DNA of 11,976 nt from contig DIKU01000081.1 in NCBI GenBank assembly GCA_002424645.1, forward strand, positions 1,237-13,212, read 5' to 3'. This stretch comes from Pelobacter sp. UBA5610. GTDB lineage: Bacteria; Desulfobacterota; Desulfuromonadia; Desulfuromonadales; Syntrophotaleaceae. Within the stretch, counting starts at the first letter, position 1. Every line of letters starts with the position of its first letter. The translations under genes and the position numbers were made by a program. Below, one piece after another: positions 7,601 through 11,976 of this stretch. The notes beneath the pieces were generated by a model that ran no database searches, was not told the origin of the DNA, and saw only the letters and a list, made by a program, of their open reading frames with translations.

Positions 7601-9426
7601 TCCGTGTGACAGGTCGGCAGACGCACGGCAATACTATGAATGAAACATTGGGCCGTTTCATCACCGATTTCAAAATCCACATTGGTTTGAACTTCCAGGC
7701 CAAGATCTTCCAGCACAGGCATAATGTGCCCGAGGGGCAAGGGCTGCATGCCGTAATACTGCAAAAGGCATTGCCCCCCCTGTCCGGGGAGCGGACCCCA
7801 CAGGGCAAAGCTTTCCCGGCCTTTTTGCAGCAGCGAATCCAAGGCTTGAATATCACGTACCGCAAACCTGGGGTGTACAAGAGCACGGTATTCGCGCGAC
7901 AAAACAGGCAAATAGCGGGCGGTCAAGCGGGCGCCTTCTACCGGCCCATGCACCTTTTCCAGCAGCAGGCCGCATTTTTCCTCCCAGGAGCGCCCGATGC
8001 GCGTCAATACCCGCTCGACCCGGGAGATATCAATCTGATCGTGACCGGTGGCAAACGGGCAGCGAACCTGCAGAATCACGGTGTCTCCACCGCCTTGCTC
8101 GATATGCACGGATAATTGATCGGTCTGCAGATAGCGCCGCAAGTGAAGTTCCATCCGATGAAGATTGTCGGTGGAATAGAAGTGCCGCGGCAGCATCACG
8201 ACCAAGGTCAGCCAACCGGCTGCCAAACCCGGAACGGTAACAACCTTGACCGTGCCATCGCGATAAAGCTGAGTCAAGGCACGAACGATACGCGTCAATT
8301 CGACGCGCTGAATCAAGAACAACTCGATAGTCGGGAACCCATCCAGCATTTCCATGGTTTTTCGCCAGTCGTGACTGTGGTCACGAATACCAAGTGAATG
8401 CAAAACATTATGGATGCGGCGCCGCAAGGGTGGCAGGGAGATATTGCCCTGAACGCGGCCTTGAGCCGTCAGCATACCGGCAAAAACGTGTTCCCGGCAT
8501 AATTCCTGATCGATATTTTCACGCAAAGCCAGAAACAGCAGTTGTTCCTCCGGCCGGACTGGACTGGGCTGATCGCCAGGCACCACGGTAACGGTCTCGT
8601 GGCGCAACATGCGCTGCCGAAACGAGGGAGGCATTTCACATAAGCACTGCCCGGTGTCGGGGAAAACCTCCCAATTGCCGGGAATAAACCCGATGGCCGC
8701 ATCATGTTTCTGAAACAACACCAATTCCCCATCGTCGCGCAAGCGGATATCGATGCATCGATAGGCAATCAATTCGAAATTACCGGCCTGCATCCATCGC
8801 CAAAAAGCCCCATATCCGTCAGCCGTTGCGAACTCCTGTAGCTGAGCAAGACGTTCTCCCATGGCCGGTCGGTCGATGGCCAATTGTTCCATGCCCTTGA
8901 CCAGATGCCGCACATCATTCACCAAATCCGGGTCAACTTCAGGCAAAAAACTCTGTAACTCAAAGATCATCATCGACAAGCCCGAAACATTGCGGCCTGT
9001 ACGCACCAGCGTACGCCTGTCATCCCGGTCCCGAACACCAAGTACGGGGTGAGCCACCACCCGGAAGCGCAACACCCGCTTTTTGACCAACCCGATAACC
9101 GCATCGAACAGATAGGGGACATCTGCTGCGCATGCAATAAGCCAGAAACGCCCAGTTTTTGCCCAGGGAAACAAACCAACCGAAACATCACGGTTTTCCC
9201 CGGTCTCTTCGACTGCAGACATCAAATATTCCAGGAGTTGCGCAAATTCTTCAGGCACCATCAACGAAAACGCCGTTGGAGCAGCATATTCCGTTAATCT
9301 TTCTGCCAGCAACACCATGGTTTTCAGACTGTCTGAATCATGCCGGGAACCGAGAAGTTGAAGGGCTTGCCTCGACAGAAGCTGAATGGGGTCGGTGTGC
9401 TGAGATGCTGTCATATCTGCGGCCAT
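4636..9426 (-). CDS. Large NAD-specific glutamate dehydrogenase (180-kDa class)
   Basis: The enzyme oxidatively deaminates L-glutamate to 2-oxoglutarate and ammonium with NAD. The 1596-aa length is typical of the large bacterial class, about four times the common hexameric enzymes. Roughly residues 1-700 are the long N-terminal regulatory part of this class, with weak conservation visible by eye. The catalytic part shows GGIRWCDR (799-806), IVPVGSKGGFV (828-838, probable catalytic lysine K834), AADKGTAHFSD (896-906), a nucleotide-binding GIGDMSGDVFGNG (966-978), LLWNGGIGTY (1078-1087) and VVGEGGNLGFTQ (1116-1127). GGRINVDAVDNAGGVACSD (1137-1155) follows. A helical C-terminal domain of about 400 residues completes it. 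The start at 9426 has GAGGGAGA about 6 bases upstream; an internal ATG at 9414 is possible. It is monocistronic or reads into the pan leader, and is divergent from the hydrogenase cluster. Confidence 0.95.
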   Translation of the reverse strand: MAADMTASQHTDPIQLLSRQALQLLGSRHDSDSLKTMVLLAERLTEYAAPTAFSLMVPEEFAQLLEYLMSAVEETGENRDVSVGLFPWAKTGRFWLIACAADVPYLFDAVIGLVKKRVLRFRVVAHPVLGVRDRDDRRTLVRTGRNVSGLSMMIFELQSFLPEVDPDLVNDVRHLVKGMEQLAIDRPAMGERLAQLQEFATADGYGAFWRWMQAGNFELIAYRCIDIRLRDDGELVLFQKHDAAIGFIPGNWEVFPDTGQCLCEMPPSFRQRMLRHETVTVVPGDQPSPVRPEEQLLFLALRENIDQELCREHVFAGMLTAQGRVQGNISLPPLRRRIHNVLHSLGIRDHSHDWRKTMEMLDGFPTIELFLIQRVELTRIVRALTQLYRDGTVKVVTVPGLAAGWLTLVVMLPRHFYSTDNLHRMELHLRRYLQTDQLSVHIEQGGGDTVILQVRCPFATGHDQIDISRVERVLTRIGRSWEEKCGLLLEKVHGPVEGARLTARYLPVLSREYRALVHPRFAVRDIQALDSLLQKGRESFALWGPLPGQGGQCLLQYYGMQPLPLGHIMPVLEDLGLEVQTNVDFEIGDETAQCFIHSIAVRLPTCHTDAVSVKALLLDALSAIRSGLTESDSLNKLVTTAAMGWRQISVLRAYRDYLQQLGQPYGRGEVSRALVSDITVARLLYDYFKARFQGSGEASALRYKEEELLPPLRQAMVVALNNVTDLRQDSILRTLFNLVDATIRTNYYLCEGMPGHPVSFKIASMGIIDLPSPRPLYEIFVHSPSMMGIHLRGGKVARGGIRWCDRPEGMRDVVLDLMSTQMIKNTLIVPVGSKGGFVVKNLSAKLEVAQAQVARAYEDFMRGMLDLTDNLVNGAPHRNSQLVAYDDQDSYLVVAADKGTAHFSDRANAVSSEYDFWLGDAFASGGSHGYDHKKLGITARGAWVSVKRHLREIDATYANNSLTVIGIGDMSGDVFGNGLLQSDNLRLLAAFDHRHIFLDPDPDPILSFNERKRLFDLPRSSWADYAPHLISDGGGVFPRDAKDIPLSAEVRSWLGTRQRSTDGPGLVRMILTAPADLLWNGGIGTYFKADGETHQQVGDRSNDNVRIDARQLKVKVVGEGGNLGFTQRARVEYSLCGGRINVDAVDNAGGVACSDREVNLKILMRQLIDAGQLPTLEERDRMLEALGEEICQAVLDDCGKQGLCLSLDRARCVDRLESFFAQMESLANAGYLDPAAQDLPNLKQTMARPERALARPELAVLMAHSKMQMYHALLQSDLPDSYFGQGCLREYFPVQLVERFGHTFASHPLAREIAATVMTNRVINQAGSAMCGRLCRQTGAELSEVAALYMLFDEVLGGAGIRRMMTDDANHWPAERQLQWLLRLEKTLEEMCRWALVRNLSIPLQNSVVEAFQRDVSSYLAILDKVLPENIRQSLSDRAFALSQHGFDEFSAKKCVALTYLEDFLPVANLALLTGEDLLTMTELLSTVKQQLGLPVIIESLAQVQSLERWDRLAWQSLHSKFGSLGFEVALAVWRESDGDCQRYLSMRGSRMRVLRDQQARLQGSIPADYHPFVVVMATLESLLGGSDREKSGQYS

Positions 9427-9592
9427 TGAATTTCTCCCTCAAGTCCTGAAGAATAAAAGCATTGTCTTATCAAGAGGTTAAACGATACAGGCCAGGATGC
9501 AAGAAAGATAAAGGCAGCCCGCCGGTAGAGCGAACAGATTCACCACAAAAGAAACTACGGCACATATGAGTCCGATCAACCATTATCAGTGA

Positions 9593-9609
9593 ACAACATT
9601 TAATGTTGT
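9593..9609. promoter_or_regulatory. Perfect 17-base palindrome, probable operator
   Basis: ACAACATT-T-AATGTTGT is a perfect 8-bp inverted repeat around one central base. Its half-site AATGTTGT recurs in altered form as AATGTTCC at 9622-9629 and AATGTTCT at 9664-9671. The centre is about 61 bases before the start of transcription expected from the TATAAT at 9650-9655, a common position for an activator site. The sequence does not match the FNR, CRP or Rex consensus that I know, so the regulator is unknown. Confidence 0.5.
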
Positions 9610-9621
9610 ATACTGTTCTGA

Positions 9622-9671
9622 AATGTTCCATTTAAGATATGTTTTACCTTATAATGGCTCTGGAATGTTCT
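9622..9671 (+). promoter_or_regulatory. Candidate sigma70-type promoter flanked by AATGTT boxes
   Basis: A perfect -10 hexamer TATAAT lies at 9650-9655. The best -35 at suitable spacing is poor (TTCCAT, 9626-9631, 18-base spacer), which suggests a need for an activator. AATGTTCC (9622-9629) overlaps the -35 area and AATGTTCT (9664-9671) lies at the expected start of transcription. If used, the promoter would give the hydrogenase-type operon a 5' leader of about 260 bases. Confidence 0.4.
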
Positions 9672-9920
9672 AACTTGAACTATCCGTGCCCATTAAAGAG
9701 GAAGGGTAACCAACCTTGCAGAATGCTCTTCCCGTCCTTCAATCTACGCATCTTCCATATGTCTGCAACAAGTTTTTTGATTCTCCGGATAAGGAACATA
9801 GCTGAAAGGCTCCTGCCCGCATGCATCGACCGCCTTGATATAGCACTTTAAAAAATTTTTCATTACCTGACCATTTATGCAAAAGGTCCAGTTTTTATTT
9901 AAGGTTGAGGAGAACTTTTT

Positions 9921-10169
9921 ATGAAAAAGCAAATCGTTATTTGCATGGGGAGTTCCTGTTTCAGTCGCGGCAATGACCGAAACCTTGAGATTATCGAAGA
10001 ATTCATTGCCAAACACAAGATGGAAGATCTGGTCGATTTGCGCGGAAGCCGTTGCGAAGGAAAGTGTGACCACGGTCCCATTATCAAAATCGACGACCAG
10101 GTATTCTCTCATACAAACAAGACTGACATCCTTAATATTCTACGAAAAACCCTGTTTGCAGGAGATTAG
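9921..10169 (+). CDS. Thioredoxin-like [2Fe-2S] ferredoxin, NuoE C-domain type
   Basis: This 82-aa protein matches the C-terminal thioredoxin-fold [2Fe-2S] domain found in NuoE/HoxE and HydC-type subunits, standing alone without the N-terminal helical part. The cluster ligands are C8 and C13 (C-x4-C in CMGSSC) and C45 and C49 (C-x3-C in RCEGKC). Such small ferredoxins accompany multimeric or sensory [FeFe] hydrogenases and probably pass electrons to or from the hydrogenase-like partner encoded 5 bases downstream. The start at 9921 has GAGGAG 8 bases upstream. It has no signal peptide, so it should be cytoplasmic. The close spacing, with the next ribosome-binding site inside its last codons, indicates translational coupling. 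The partner is inferred from context, not shown by sequence. Confidence 0.9.
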   Translation: MKKQIVICMGSSCFSRGNDRNLEIIEEFIAKHKMEDLVDLRGSRCEGKCDHGPIIKIDDQVFSHTNKTDILNILRKTLFAGD

Positions 10170-10174
10170 CCATC

Positions 10175-11926
10175 ATGAATCAGAATCCGCCTCTACAACC
10201 ACCCATCTATACCCGTGAAACGGAGTGCCAGGATTGCTCCAAGTGTGTGCGATATTGTCCGGTCAAGGCGATCAAGGTTGCCGATGGCCAAGCCAGGATC
10301 GTGCCGGAAAGATGCGTAGCCTGCGGCACCTGCGTTCGCGTATGCCCGGCCAACGCTAAACGGGTTCGCGACGATCTGGATCAGACCAAACGGCTACTGG
10401 ATTCTGGCGCCAGGGTGTTCGTGTCACTGGCCCCATCGTTTGTCAGCGAATTTCCGGACATCCCCACCACCCATATTATTGCAGCGCTGCATAAACTTGG
10501 TTTTTCCGGAGCAAGCGAAACCGCCCTGGGGGCTCAGGAAGTATCCGCCCTGGTGGCAGCCGAACTGGCCAAGGGGGAAAACCGCCTGTACCTTTCGTCA
10601 GCCTGCCCCGCAGCCGTCACCTATATCCAGAAATATCTGCCGGACCTGTCCAACTCCATAACCACCGTTTTATCCCCCCTGCTGTCTCATTGCACGATGC
10701 TCCGGGAACATTTCGGAGCCGATATCCGCATCGTATTTATCGGGCCATGCGGTGCCAAGAAAAATGAGGGCGATCGCCACCCGGAACTGCTCGATACCGT
10801 CATCACTTTTGCCGACCTGCGGCAATGGCTCGATGATGAGAAGATCGACCTTGCAACCCTGACTCCCGGTGCCGACGACACGTTCGTTCCCGAAGCCTCG
10901 CAAGAAGGAGCTCTCTACCCTGTGGAAGGGGGAATGATAGAGACGGTTCGCATGCAGGGTGGTGGCGATAACGCACGGTGCATTACCGTAGCCGGCATCA
11001 ATGGGATCCGCCATGTCTTATCCGGCTTCAAACCGAAATCCCTGCCACAACCGCTGTTCATGGAATTGCTGGCTTGCCGGGGCGGCTGCATTAATGGCCC
11101 CTGTGCGCAGTTGCGAGAGGGTAATCTGGATCAATGGCAAGAGGTCATCGCCCGTACCGAAGTGCCCGCTGCACCGATTCACCGCATCCCGCGGAACGAT
11201 ATCATCGAGACCATCACCGAGCAGCCCTTGCAGATGGCCCATTACAGCGAAAACGAGATCCGCGAGGCTCTGCGCCTGATAGACAAGGAAAAACTCGAAG
11301 ACGAACTGAACTGTGGCGGATGCGGCTATGAAACCTGCCGGGATTTTGCCGAAGCGATCCTCTCGGGCCACGCCGAAGCGTCGATGTGCCTGTCCTATCT
11401 GCGCCGACAGGCCCAGCGCAAAGCCAACGCCCTTCTGCACTGCATTCCTTCAGCCATCGTGCTGGTGGATAAAGATCTGCGGGTCCTCGACTGCAACCGT
11501 CAGTTTGCGGAACTGTTCAGCGAAGACCTGGTGGAAGCCTACGATCTGCGTCCGGGCTTAAAAGGTGCCGTGCTGGAACACATTTTAGCTTTCCCCCAGC
11601 TGTTTAAGCATGTTCTGGACAGTGGTGCCACGTTGCAACACGATGCTTTGCATGTTGAAGATCGCATCTTCCAGGTCAATATTTTCCCTATCGAACCCGG
11701 TCAGGTCACGGGCGGGGTCATCTGCGACATCACCGCGCATGAGATGCCCCGGGAGATGATCGCGAAAAGAGCCAGGGAAGTCATCCACAAAAATCTCAAG
11801 ACCGTTCAGGAGATCGCCTGCAAACTCGGGGAAAACATGGCTGATACGGAAATCCTGCTACGCTCCCTGGCAGAAGGATTTTCACCCGTTAAATCCGTAG
11901 ATGACGACTACGACAAGGACAGGTAA
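10175..11926 (+). CDS. Sensory-type [FeFe]-hydrogenase-like protein with PAS domain (HydS/HfsB-like)
   Basis: The 583-aa protein has four parts. First, two [4Fe-4S] ferredoxin motifs (C18/C21/C24/C28 and C47/C50/C53/C57). Second, an H-cluster domain (about 80-345) with L1 SSACPAAV (C144), L2 GPCGAKKNE (C192) and L3 ELLACRGGC (C301, C305). Third, a PF04060-type four-cysteine Fe-S motif (C380, C383, C388, C405). Fourth, a PAS domain (about 415-520) with a helical tail. All four H-cluster ligand cysteines are kept. In L1, Ala143 replaces the cysteine that relays protons in standard enzymes (TSCCP), and in L2 Gly190 replaces methionine. Group C putative sensory hydrogenases share the alanine change and the added PAS domain. 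A role in sensing H2 or redox state is therefore more likely than bulk H2 turnover. The start at 10175 has AGGAG 10 bases upstream. No kinase domain is present, so the output must pass through another protein. Confidence 0.9.
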   Translation: MNQNPPLQPPIYTRETECQDCSKCVRYCPVKAIKVADGQARIVPERCVACGTCVRVCPANAKRVRDDLDQTKRLLDSGARVFVSLAPSFVSEFPDIPTTHIIAALHKLGFSGASETALGAQEVSALVAAELAKGENRLYLSSACPAAVTYIQKYLPDLSNSITTVLSPLLSHCTMLREHFGADIRIVFIGPCGAKKNEGDRHPELLDTVITFADLRQWLDDEKIDLATLTPGADDTFVPEASQEGALYPVEGGMIETVRMQGGGDNARCITVAGINGIRHVLSGFKPKSLPQPLFMELLACRGGCINGPCAQLREGNLDQWQEVIARTEVPAAPIHRIPRNDIIETITEQPLQMAHYSENEIREALRLIDKEKLEDELNCGGCGYETCRDFAEAILSGHAEASMCLSYLRRQAQRKANALLHCIPSAIVLVDKDLRVLDCNRQFAELFSEDLVEAYDLRPGLKGAVLEHILAFPQLFKHVLDSGATLQHDALHVEDRIFQVNIFPIEPGQVTGGVICDITAHEMPREMIAKRAREVIHKNLKTVQEIACKLGENMADTEILLRSLAEGFSPVKSVDDDYDKDR

Positions 11927-11932
11927 TTGCCC

Positions 11933-11976
11933 ATGAGTAATTCGCTGTTTGTTGAAATCGAATCATTCCAATACAA
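11933..11976 (+). CDS. Start of a downstream gene, possibly a SpoIIE/PP2C-type phosphatase
   Basis: Only 14 codons are visible (MSNSLFVEIESFQY) before the right edge. The start lies 6 bases after the hydrogenase-like gene, with a modest ACAGG about 9 bases upstream, so it belongs to the same operon. In known clusters with a small [2Fe-2S] protein and a PAS-containing hydrogenase, the neighbour is often a SpoIIE-family (PP2C-type) phosphatase. The N-terminus is compatible with this, but the identification rests on gene order and is tentative. Confidence 0.45.
   Translation, partial: MSNSLFVEIESFQY

Larger units (their letters stand above)
9427..9920. other. Divergent intergenic region between glutamate dehydrogenase and hydrogenase-type genes
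   Basis: These 494 bases separate two divergent genes. AT content rises after about 9540. I see a 17-base palindrome, AATGTT repeats, a TATAAT element and a long AT-rich stretch (9845-9860, aaaaaattttt) before the first plus-strand gene. No convincing protein gene, tRNA or terminator is visible. A possible small leader frame starting with TTG at 9714 is listed under findings. I could not identify a credible promoter for the minus-strand glutamate dehydrogenase gene, though it must lie here. Confidence 0.7.

Noticed and set aside
9593..9609. Palindrome as an FNR or Rex site
   Set aside because: It lacks TTGAT-N4-ATCAA (FNR), and its half-sites ACAAC/GTTGT point the opposite way from the TTGTTAA-N4-TTAACAA Rex pattern.
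9639..9851. 70-codon open frame on the plus strand in the intergenic region
   Set aside because: Its start overlaps the TATAAT region, it has no ribosome-binding site at a usable distance, and its product shows no recognisable pattern.
11018..11440. 140-codon open frame on the minus strand
   Set aside because: It is antisense to the L3 and Fe-S motifs of the hydrogenase-like gene, which are clearly coding on the plus strand.

Overview
The window looks like chromosomal DNA from a strictly anaerobic deltaproteobacterium, most likely of the Desulfuromonadia (Geobacter/Pelobacter/Syntrophotalea type). This is inferred from the gene set: a large NAD-dependent glutamate dehydrogenase, a panBCD operon behind a pan-type RNA leader, a DUF502 protein, an RseC-like protein and a sensory-type [FeFe]-hydrogenase cluster. 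No taxonomic marker was available to test it.

Layout. Positions 1-9426 are read on the minus strand. In order of transcription they hold the glutamate dehydrogenase (9426-4636), a 251-base leader, panB, panC, panD, a COG0402-type amidohydrolase, a DUF502 membrane protein, and the start of an rseC-like gene that runs off the left edge. From panB onward the gaps are 7 to 46 bases, so these genes are probably one operon. Positions 9427-9920 are a divergent intergenic region with a 17-base perfect palindrome, repeated AATGTT boxes and a TATAAT element. Positions 9921-11976 are read on the plus strand: a small thioredoxin-like [2Fe-2S] protein, an [FeFe]-hydrogenase-like protein with a PAS domain, and the first 14 codons of a third gene.

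Function. panB, panC and panD supply ketopantoate, pantothenate and beta-alanine, the start of coenzyme A synthesis. Their leader holds two hairpins with the same unusual shape (a bulged A on each strand), followed by a 13-bp terminator 41 bases before panB. That fits the published pan RNA motif plus transcription attenuation. The glutamate dehydrogenase links amino-acid nitrogen to 2-oxoglutarate and NADH.

The plus-strand cluster is the most interesting part. The hydrogenase-like protein keeps the four H-cluster cysteines, but alanine replaces the proton-relay cysteine and glycine replaces the L2 methionine. It also carries an extra four-cysteine Fe-S domain and a PAS domain. This is the pattern of putative H2- or redox-sensing (group C, HydS-like) hydrogenases rather than a bulk H2 producer. 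The promoter region in front of it holds an operator-like repeat array that no recognised regulator explains.
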